Assembly: GCA_958370325.1 (NCBI GenBank)
Contig: CATXJW010000039.1
Span: 1 to 17,399 of the forward strand
Source of the DNA: an uncultured Collinsella sp.
GTDB lineage: Bacteria > Actinomycetota > Coriobacteriia > Coriobacteriales > Coriobacteriaceae
DNA length: 17,399 nt
Direction: 5' to 3'
In this document: positions 9,287-15,049 of the stretch, one piece after another
How the letters are laid out: the number at the start of each line of letters is the position of its first letter
How positions within the stretch are numbered: position 1 is the first letter of the stretch
Notes under the pieces: generated by a model
What the model saw: the letters and a program-made list of their open reading frames with translations, nothing else
Database searches by the model: none
What the model was told of the DNA's origin: nothing
Made by a program: the position numbers and the translations under genes

Positions 9287-9298
9287 TTGTTTAAACGT
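9287..9298. promoter_or_regulatory. Candidate GntR/HutC operator 4 (PTS fusion promoter)
   Basis: TTGTTTAAACGT carries the same perfect GTTTAAAC core as operator 3. It lies just after the possible -10 TACAAT, a position where a bound repressor would block initiation of the PTS gene. Confidence 0.6.
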
Positions 9299-9324
9299 TC
9301 TTGCTCGCACAGCATGTTGCATCC

Positions 9325-9330
9325 GGAAGG
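9325..9330 (+). promoter_or_regulatory. Ribosome binding site of the PTS fusion gene, decides the start
   Basis: GGAAGG lies six bases before the ATG at 9337. The in-frame TTG at 9301 has no such site and would add 12 residues not expected in the family. Confidence 0.75.
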
Positions 9331-9336
9331 CATATT

Positions 9337-11787
9337 ATGCTGCAGAAAATCCAACGTTTTGGCGGAGCCATGTTCGCGCCCGCCATGCTGTTTTCTATAT
9401 CAGGCCTCATGGTCGGCATCTCCGCCCTCGCCACGACCGTAGACATCGTCGGCGATCTCGCCGTATACGGAACCCCTTGGTACGTTTTCTGGACCATCAT
9501 CCAGCGCGGCTCGTGGACGGTCTTTAAACGTCTCCCGCTCCTTTTTGCCGTAGCGCTGCCTATCGGTCTTGCCCAAAAGCAACCGGCACGCTGCTGCCTC
9601 GAGGCACTCGTGGCCTATTTTGCCTATTGCTTCTTTTTGAGCGAGATCATTAAGCTGAGCGGAGACAACCTTGGACTTAAGTACCCATCATCTTTGACCC
9701 CCGCCAGCGGCATCACCGTCATCGACGGCATCAAGACGCTCGACACCGGCATTATCGGCCCGCTGGCGGTGTCGGCAACCGTCGTTGCCATCCATGACCG
9801 CTTCTACGATGCCAAGGTTCCCGATTGGCTCGGCACCTTCTCGGGTTCCTCGCTGGTCTACCTCATCAGCTTTTTTGCCGTGTTTGCCCTTGCCGCCATC
9901 TCGGCCGCCATCGTGCCCTTCGCATACGCTGTGACCGAAACGCTGCGCCACGCACTTGCGGGCGTCGGCTCCTTCGGCGTGGGCATCTTTGTGTTTTTGG
10001 AGCGAGCACTCGAGCCCATGGGGCTGCACCACCTGCTCTATATGCCCATCTATTACGACAATCTGGTCATTCACGACGGAATTTACGCCACGTGGACCAA
10101 CCTGCTCCCCATTCTCTCCCATAGCACGCGCCCTTTAAATGAACTTGCGCCCTGGGCAGGTTTTACCGCCACCGGCTGGGGCAAGCTCTTTGGCCTTCCC
10201 GCCATCGCGGCAGCATTCTATTTCACCGCCAAACCCGAACGCCGCGCCGGCCTTAAGGTCATCCTTTTGCCCGCCATCGTCGCCTCGGTGGTCTGCGGCG
10301 TCACCGAGCCGCTCGAGTTTCTCTTTATGTTCACCTATCCTGGACTCTTTTTGCTCTACGCCGTCCTATCCTCCTGCCTTGCCATGACCATGAACTTCTT
10401 TGGCATCGTCGGCATCTTCTCGGGCGGTCTCATGGAAATGACGGCCTTTAACTTCATCCCACTCATGCGAATGCATGCCGGCTCCTACCTTTTGGCGCTC
10501 GGTATCGGTCTTGCCTTTAGCCTCATCTTTTTTGTTAGTTTTCGAGCACTCATCTTGGTCTATGACCTTAAGACGCCGGGCCGCGAGGATCATGTCTCCA
10601 ATCGCGCGGCAATCGACCGTTTAACGGGAAGCGGCTTTGCCAAAGAGCAAACTCCCAATGGCGAGGTCAGTATTCAATCCGATCAAGATCACGTCCTCGC
10701 TGAGCGGGTAATTCAGCTTTTAGGTGGCGTTGGCAATATCGTGGGCGCAACCAACTGCGCCACGCGCCTGCGCGTCGAGGTCGCAGACCCTTCCATCGTT
10801 GCAGATAATGCGTCGTTTGTCGCGGTGGGCGCCAAGGGCCTCATCATTACGGGCAAGACCGCCCAGGTGATTATCGGCATCTCCGTTCCCCGCGTTAAAG
10901 AGCATTTTGACCAGATCATGGGCCTCGAGCCGGGATTTGTGCCCACCACCTCGGCCTCCCCTGCCGCCAGCGCAGCCCATAAGCGCGGCGATATCTGCTT
11001 CTTCGATATCGACGGAACACTCGCCTGGCAAGACCCTCGAGTGGCACAAGAGCTTCCCGAGAGCGAGCGAGACCTCTCCCCCTATCCCAATGAAGCGGTC
11101 TCGCAAGCCATCCGTGATTTTGTCGCCAAGGGCAATATGGCGTTTATCTGCACAGGGCGCACGCTGAGCTGCATCCATCCAAAGCTGCTCGAGCTGCCCT
11201 GGACCGGCATCGTCTGCCTCGCGGGTGGCTATGTCGAACTTGAGGGACACGTGATTCGCGATTTGGCGATGACGCCCGGCATGCTGCAGCGCCTTGCTCC
11301 CATTCTTGAGCAATCGGACGAAGTGATTCGTTTTGAGGGACTCAATGGCGTCGTTCGCATGAGTGCCGATGCGCCCGACGCCCCCGGATACGCCCGCACC
11401 GTGGGCGATGCAATTACGCAGCTGCAACATTACAGCGCCTACAAGATCTTAATGTCCACGTCGCTTGCCAACCGCATCGCTCAGGATCAAGCGTTTGAGC
11501 CGCTGCTCTGCTTTAACGAGCTCGAGCTCGAAGTGACCGAGATTTCGCCTCGCGAATGCACCAAGCGCGAGGGTATCCAGTCCGTACTCGACGCTCTCGA
11601 CCCCCACCACGGAACCGTATACGGCATCGGCGACGCCAGCAATGACGTCTCGCTGATGAATGCCGTCGACGTTGGCATCGCCATGGGCAACGCACCGGAC
11701 TTCCTCAAGGAAAAGGCCGACTATGTCACCGACAGCATTGACCACGACGGCGTCGTCACCGCGCTCGAACACTTTGGGCTTATCTAG
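9337..11787 (+). CDS. PTS sugar EIICB (maltose/alpha-glucoside type) fused to a HAD-IIB phosphatase
   Basis: This 816-residue membrane protein has three parts. Residues 1-418 are an EIIC channel closely resembling B. subtilis MalP/GlvC: the N terminus MLQKIQRFGGAMF, GIKTLDTGIIG, GLHHLLYMP, and the GVTEPLEF motif with Glu324. Residues about 451-529 form an EIIB domain with phospho-Cys474 in TNCATRLRV (codon 10756-10758). A short Ala/Ser/Pro linker leads to a complete HAD phosphatase at about 549-816: motif I DIDGT (Asp557, Asp559), motif II CTGR (Thr606), a Lys near 743 in TKREGIQ, and motif IV GDASND (Asp766, Asp770), with a Cof-type IIB cap between. No EIIA domain is present, so EIIA must come from elsewhere. 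EIICB imports and phosphorylates an alpha-glucoside; the attached phosphatase may then remove a phosphate from the product or a related metabolite. The gene is in one clean frame with no sign of error at the joint. Confidence 0.93.
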   Translation: MLQKIQRFGGAMFAPAMLFSISGLMVGISALATTVDIVGDLAVYGTPWYVFWTIIQRGSWTVFKRLPLLFAVALPIGLAQKQPARCCLEALVAYFAYCFFLSEIIKLSGDNLGLKYPSSLTPASGITVIDGIKTLDTGIIGPLAVSATVVAIHDRFYDAKVPDWLGTFSGSSLVYLISFFAVFALAAISAAIVPFAYAVTETLRHALAGVGSFGVGIFVFLERALEPMGLHHLLYMPIYYDNLVIHDGIYATWTNLLPILSHSTRPLNELAPWAGFTATGWGKLFGLPAIAAAFYFTAKPERRAGLKVILLPAIVASVVCGVTEPLEFLFMFTYPGLFLLYAVLSSCLAMTMNFFGIVGIFSGGLMEMTAFNFIPLMRMHAGSYLLALGIGLAFSLIFFVSFRALILVYDLKTPGREDHVSNRAAIDRLTGSGFAKEQTPNGEVSIQSDQDHVLAERVIQLLGGVGNIVGATNCATRLRVEVADPSIVADNASFVAVGAKGLIITGKTAQVIIGISVPRVKEHFDQIMGLEPGFVPTTSASPAASAAHKRGDICFFDIDGTLAWQDPRVAQELPESERDLSPYPNEAVSQAIRDFVAKGNMAFICTGRTLSCIHPKLLELPWTGIVCLAGGYVELEGHVIRDLAMTPGMLQRLAPILEQSDEVIRFEGLNGVVRMSADAPDAPGYARTVGDAITQLQHYSAYKILMSTSLANRIAQDQAFEPLLCFNELELEVTEISPRECTKREGIQSVLDALDPHHGTVYGIGDASNDVSLMNAVDVGIAMGNAPDFLKEKADYVTDSIDHDGVVTALEHFGLI

Positions 11788-11902
11788 CCAAGCCCCTACC
11801 GCACTTGCGGCCGCATGGACCAATCGTCTTCAACCGCCGCGCTCGACGCCCTAATGTGGCAATATGTTGTCTGCATAATGCAACGATGCAACCTATCAAA
11901 GA

Positions 11903-12928
11903 ATGCGAGAACCCGTGTCCAGTCCGTTTACCAGCTTTTTAGCCCAGCACTTTGACCAGATTAACGACTATCTGGCCACGTTCTTTGACGGACAGGCGAC
12001 TTCCGCCGATATCGAGCGCTACCTGTATACCCCGCTCTCGACATTTACGGCAAACGCTGGCAAGCGCCACCGCCCGCTCATCTGCATGCTCGCCGCCACC
12101 GCGGTAGGCGGCAGCTTTGAGAGCGCCCGCAGCGCCGCGGCGGCCATCGAGCACTTTCAGTCGGGCGCACTCATCCACGACGACATCGCCGACAACGGAC
12201 AGCTGCGCCGCGGCAAGCCCTGCATGCACCTCACCGAGGGCACGGGCCTTGCCATCAATTGTGGCGACCTAGCGCTCACCATGGTCACCAAGACAGTTCT
12301 CGACGACCCCACGCTGGAGTCCGACGTGAAACTGCGCGTGCTCCACGAGCTCACCGAGATGATCGTTCGCACCATCGAGGGCCAGGCGCTCGACTTGGGC
12401 TGGGTCCGTGACGCACGCTTCGACATCTCGGTCGACGATTATCTGGACATGGCGACGCACAAGACCGCGTACTACAGCGGAGCCACGCCGCTTGCCACCG
12501 GAGCCATCATTGGCGGAGGCAGCGAGGAGCAAATTGAGGCGCTGCGCGCCTTTGGCCTGCACACGGGCCTTGCCTTCCAAATTCAAGACGACCTGCTCAA
12601 CTTGATCGGCACCAAGGAGGCCGCCAACAAGGACTTCCGCACCGACATCACCGAGGGTAAGCGCACGCTCGTTGCCGTGCACGCCCTGTCTGATGAGCGC
12701 TATCACGACGAGATTGAAGCGATCCTTTCCTCGGGCACCGAGGACCCCGCGCAACTCGCACGCGCCGTGGAGATCTTCCAGGAGACCGGCTCTATCGATT
12801 ACGCCCACACTTATGCGCTCGACCTGACCGCCAAGGCCAAAGCGGCCATCGAGGACGTTTCGCTCGACCCGCATGCACGTGAACTGTTCCTCTCCATGGC
12901 AGATTTCTTTGTGGAGCGCCTTAACTAG
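11903..12928 (+). CDS. Polyprenyl diphosphate synthase (trans-isoprenyl type)
   Basis: This 341-residue cytoplasmic all-alpha enzyme adds isopentenyl diphosphate to an allylic primer. Family marks are GKRHRPL (53-59), the first Asp-rich motif DDIAD (93-97) followed by RRGKP, a KTAYYSGA-like region (187-194), the second Asp-rich region QIQDDLLN (226-233), and DITEGKRTL (248-256). The second motif ends in Asn where many members have Asp. Small residues (Gly88, Ala89) before the first motif would allow a long product, such as a quinone side chain, but chain length is not proven. The ATG at 11903 has no clear Shine-Dalgarno; a GTG at 11915 is an alternative. The gene follows the PTS fusion after 115 bases in which I see no terminator, yet the functions are unrelated. 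It is probably housekeeping. Confidence 0.9.
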   Translation: MREPVSSPFTSFLAQHFDQINDYLATFFDGQATSADIERYLYTPLSTFTANAGKRHRPLICMLAATAVGGSFESARSAAAAIEHFQSGALIHDDIADNGQLRRGKPCMHLTEGTGLAINCGDLALTMVTKTVLDDPTLESDVKLRVLHELTEMIVRTIEGQALDLGWVRDARFDISVDDYLDMATHKTAYYSGATPLATGAIIGGGSEEQIEALRAFGLHTGLAFQIQDDLLNLIGTKEAANKDFRTDITEGKRTLVAVHALSDERYHDEIEAILSSGTEDPAQLARAVEIFQETGSIDYAHTYALDLTAKAKAAIEDVSLDPHARELFLSMADFFVERLN

Positions 12929-12970
12929 CGGGGGTTATAAAACCTGTCAGCAGCGTATTTGGGTACAACT

Positions 12971-12979
12971 TGCTACACT
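12971..12979 (+). promoter_or_regulatory. Possible extended -10 promoter for the PG-binding-domain gene
   Basis: TGCTACACT is an extended -10 (TG-N-TACACT) 88 bases before the start codon. No convincing -35 is visible at 16-18 bases, which extended -10 promoters can tolerate. Confidence 0.4.
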
Positions 12980-13066
12980 GTTGAGTGCATGTTTATGCAT
13001 CCCTTTGCGTTGTCTATCCGACACACGCTCAAATAGTACGAATGGTACGCCGAAAGGGGTTCGTTC

Positions 13067-13972
13067 ATGGAACCTATTACAACGGGCATGCAGGGAGCAG
13101 CCGTCGAGGACGTCCAGTCCCGCCTTCTGCAGCTCGGCTATACAATCGATGACACCGAGGTTGCCGACAAGCGCTTTGGCACCACCACCGAGCAGGCCGT
13201 CAGCACCTTCAGGCTCGACAGCGGCCTTGCTGCCGGTCATGCCGTCGATATCCCCTGTTGGAGCGCCCTGGTCGACGCCTCGTATAAGCTGGGCGACCGC
13301 ACTCTGTATCTGCGCATGCCCAATTTCCATGGCGCCGATGTGCAGGCCCTGCAGCGCGCTCTCAACGTTTTGGGCTTTGCCTGTGGCGAAGACGACGGCT
13401 ACTTTGGTCCGCATACCGAGGCTGCCCTGCAGCAGTTCCAGGAAAATGTCGGCCTGTTTGCCGACGGCATGGCCTTCCAGGACACCTACGCCTACATCAA
13501 CCGCCTGCACCATGTGTGGGAGGGCAAGCCCTCGGTCACCGAAGCCGAGTCCCGCATCGGTTTTGCTCGCGCCGCCAACGTGCTCGAGCGCTTCCAGATC
13601 GCCGTTATCGGTGAGGACCCCATCGCACGCAGCGTTGCTTCGCGCATGTGGAACATCGCCACGGCAACGACCGACAACAGCGGCATGATGCTCTGCGACT
13701 CCGAGGTCCCAACCAACGTTGACCTGGTGCTCGAGATCGCAAGCGACGAGCTGCCCGCCGACGCCGCGCCACGCGCCACGATTGCCCTCGCCGAGTGCCA
13801 CAACCTGGCCCAGCGCATCCGCACCGCCAATGTTGCCGCGCAGCAGAAGCCGGCTCGCATTCGCATTGAGCTCACGGGCATGACGCGCTACAACGGCACC
13901 TTCACGGCCAGCGACGCGCAGACGCTCGCCGTACGCCTACTCGACGGCGTTTGCGATGCCCTCGCAGATTAG
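13067..13972 (+). CDS. Protein with two peptidoglycan-binding-like domains, no signal peptide
   Basis: This protein has 301 residues. Two PG_binding_1-type repeats are clear. The first, at about 5-70, has VEDVQSRLLQLGY and FGTTTEQAVSTFR. The second, at about 85-146, has VQALQRALNVLGF and GYFGPHTEAALQQFQ. The rest (about 155-301) contains an alpha/beta-looking segment starting FQIAVIGEDP and is not recognised. There is no N-terminal hydrophobic segment, lipobox or transmembrane helix, so the protein should stay in the cytoplasm, unlike most proteins with these domains. Mycobacterial CwlM shares this plan of two such domains without a signal and regulates MurA. The C terminus here does not show amidase zinc residues that I can see, so this comparison is only an idea. 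GAAAGGGG before the ATG supports the start. A tRNA-Gln promoter overlaps its 3' end. Confidence 0.88.
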   Translation: MEPITTGMQGAAVEDVQSRLLQLGYTIDDTEVADKRFGTTTEQAVSTFRLDSGLAAGHAVDIPCWSALVDASYKLGDRTLYLRMPNFHGADVQALQRALNVLGFACGEDDGYFGPHTEAALQQFQENVGLFADGMAFQDTYAYINRLHHVWEGKPSVTEAESRIGFARAANVLERFQIAVIGEDPIARSVASRMWNIATATTDNSGMMLCDSEVPTNVDLVLEIASDELPADAAPRATIALAECHNLAQRIRTANVAAQQKPARIRIELTGMTRYNGTFTASDAQTLAVRLLDGVCDALAD

Positions 13973-13979
13973 GTAAACT
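13951..13979 (+). promoter_or_regulatory. Promoter of tRNA-Gln, overlapping the end of the upstream gene
   Basis: TTGCGA (13951-13956) and TAAACT (13974-13979) are separated by exactly 17 bases. The -35 lies inside the last codons of the preceding gene. Transcription would start near 13986, giving a leader of about 25 bases with a small hairpin GTTGC/GCAAC (13986-14001). Confidence 0.7.
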
Positions 13980-14010
13980 AGACGAGTTGCTTTTGGGCAA
14001 CACCACACAT

Positions 14011-14085
14011 TGGGACGTAGTTCAACGGTAGAACTCCGGTTTTTGGTGCCGGCTGTTGGGGGTTCGAATCCCTCCGTCCCAGCCA
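14011..14085 (+). tRNA. tRNA-Gln (anticodon UUG), CCA encoded
   Basis: A complete cloverleaf is present: a 7-bp acceptor stem TGGGACG/CGTCCCA, D arm GTTC/GAAC, and an anticodon stem CCGGT/GCCGG around a loop whose anticodon TTG is at 14043-14045. A T arm with GGTTCGAATCC follows, and the gene encodes its own CCA end at 14083-14085. It reads CAA and, by wobble, CAG codons. Own promoter upstream and terminator downstream. A 16-base copy of its 3' end recurs 191 bases downstream. Confidence 0.97.
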
Positions 14086-14094
14086 TTAAAACTG

Positions 14095-14131
14095 AGCGCC
14101 CTAAGCCCATAACGGCCCAGGGCGCTTTCTT
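14095..14131 (+). terminator. Terminator of tRNA-Gln
   Basis: An 8-bp perfect stem AGCGCCCT/AGGGCGCT (14095-14102 with 14119-14126) runs into TTTCTT, 9 bases after the CCA end. Confidence 0.85.
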
Positions 14132-14136
14132 GTGGG

Positions 14137-14377
14137 CAAGCGGAGGAATTCGAACCCGCAAGGGTGCGGAGCCGAGGAAACGCGAAGCGTTTTCCGGCGC
14201 AGCACGCAAGGAGCGAAGCGACGCAGCGGCGCGCGGCCGCCGACCAGGCGGACGCGGAATCCCTCCGTCCCACACCAGCCAAGAGCCCCTCACGTCAAGC
14301 AAATCGAGCCAACGCCGCCAAGCGGAGGGATCCGAACCCGCAAGGATGCGGAGCGACGCAGCGGCGCGCGGCCGCCG
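14137..14377. repeat. tRNA T-arm-derived repeat cluster with GC-rich spacers
   Basis: Two 35-base copies (14137-14171 and 14319-14353, 32 of 35 identical) each contain an antisense version of the tRNA T arm and acceptor strand (core CGAACCCGCAAGG). A further 25-base GC-rich segment is identical at 14218-14242 and 14353-14377. Between them, 14257-14272 is an exact 16-base direct copy of the tRNA-Gln 3' end (14066-14081). None folds into a full tRNA. A small hairpin GGAAACGC/GCGTTTTCC lies near 14175-14195. This may be debris of integration at the tRNA end, or a dispersed repeat family that uses T-arm sequence. Confidence 0.7.
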
Positions 14378-14391
14378 CAGGCAGACGCGGT

Positions 14392-14450
14392 GCCGGCACT
14401 TGGGGACGTTCCTAAGTGCCGGCATTATAGGAACGTCCCCAAGTGCCGGC
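14392..14450. repeat. Perfect 22-bp inverted repeat
   Basis: Arms 14392-14413 and 14429-14450 are exact reverse complements around a 15-base spacer. The spacer begins with another AAGTGCCGGC (14414-14423), identical to the end of the right arm, so the stem can fold in two ways. There is no T run on either side, so it is not a terminator. It has the look of a REP-type palindrome. Confidence 0.85.
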
Positions 14451-14483
14451 TCGGGACTATTTTCGAGGACTCTCCGAAGGACT

Positions 14484-14713
14484 GTGGCCAAAATACGGCA
14501 AATATGAGTACTGTTACCGTTGTAGCTACATTATTTTCGTTAATAAAAGAAGATCTTAATGAGACTTATTCGCATCAAGGTCTTCCTTTAATGAACACTT
14601 GAGGAGATACGGCAGCTTATCTGCTCGATCGACACGTCAAATCACCTTAAATGTGGTCAAAATTACTGCTACTAAAAGAGTATCAGTACTCATATTTGAT
14701 GTTTTTTGGCCAC
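14484..14713. mobile_element. AT-rich 230-bp block with 34-bp inverted ends (MITE-like)
   Basis: The ends 14484-14517 and 14680-14713 are inverted repeats matching at 30 of 34 bases, with conserved outer GTGGCCAAAA and inner CAAATATGAGTACTG. The interior is clearly richer in A and T than the rest of the window. It contains a palindrome TGTAGCTACA (14521-14530) and a GAAGATCTT/AAGGTCTTC pair (14549-14557, 14577-14585). I see no target-site duplication and no transposase. Each end begins a tiny open frame reading inward with Met-Ser-Thr (32 codons on plus, 18 on minus), probably by chance of the repeated sequence. A non-autonomous element is the best guess. Confidence 0.5.
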
Positions 14714-14751
14714 GGCTCTTTATAGACACCCTGTACAGCGACGGTGGTAGA

Positions 14752-14847
14752 TTTCGGAACGTATCCGTCAGCCCCGTTCCGAAAAGCGAGCCGCATGCAA
14801 CGACCAAGCCACGACAGGCCCCGGGAGAGCGGGGACACCGGCTTAGG
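14752..14847. repeat. Two adjacent hairpins in the repeat block
   Basis: TTTCGGAACG (14752-14761) pairs perfectly with CGTTCCGAAA (14775-14784). Next, CCAAGCC (14804-14810) pairs with GGCTTAGG (14840-14847, one bulged A), enclosing CCCCG/CGGGG (14819-14823, 14830-14834). No T run and no credible coding frame go with them. Confidence 0.55.
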
Positions 14848-14909
14848 TTTATCGCGAGTTCCGCACGCAAAGAAGGCCACTAACCTCGATGTTTTGGACG
14901 TGACAGCGA

Positions 14910-15009
14910 GAGGGGCCCTGGTATGGCAAGGTGACGTGAAACAAGGCGGCGCTGACCTTCTGGTCGCGCCGCCGAAGTTGAACGTCAGATTGCCGTGCCA
15001 GGGACCCTC
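14910..15009. ncRNA. Candidate structured RNA: 100-base near-continuous hairpin
   Basis: The whole stretch folds on itself around a TTCT loop at 14958-14961. From the outside, paired blocks are GAGGG/CCCTC, CCCTGG/CCAGGG, TAT/GTG (wobble), GGCAA/TTGCC, TGACGT/ACGTCA, AAC/GTT, GGCGGCGC/GCGCCGCC and GACC/GGTC. Unpaired positions are mostly purine pairs: G x A at 14915/15004, GG x GA, a tandem GA x GA at 14938-14939/14980-14981, and AA x GAA. Such symmetric purine loops are typical of folded RNA. Strand, promoter and expression are unknown. Either strand can fold, so a DNA-level repeat or processing hairpin downstream of the Toprim gene is also possible. Confidence 0.5.
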
Positions 15010-15024
15010 ACAGCGTCGAGAGGA

Positions 15025-15046
15025 CCGCCGTTCGGTAGAACGGCGG
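15025..15046 (-). terminator. Hairpin directly after the Toprim gene
   Basis: A 9-bp perfect stem CCGCCGTTC/GAACGGCGG with a 4-base loop lies 3 bases beyond the stop codon of the leftward gene. No U tract follows on the minus strand (TCCTCTCG), so it is at best a weak terminator or a 3' end stabiliser, perhaps acting with the 100-base hairpin beyond it. Confidence 0.4.
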
Positions 15047-15049
15047 AAT

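Noticed and set aside
11788..11902. Terminator or promoter between the PTS fusion and prenyl synthase genes
   Set aside because: I see only a lone CATAAT (11874-11879) without a matching -35 and no stem with a T run, so nothing is claimed.
14137..14353. Additional tRNA genes in the T-arm copies
   Set aside because: Only the T-arm and acceptor portion is present; no anticodon or D arm can be formed on either strand.
14392..14450. Terminator
   Set aside because: The stem is strong but no T run follows on either strand, and the tRNA already has a good terminator upstream.
14010..14507. 165-codon open frame starting at the tRNA-Gln gene
   Set aside because: It translates the tRNA itself and the T-arm repeats. 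Such frames arise from tRNA sequence and are not real proteins.
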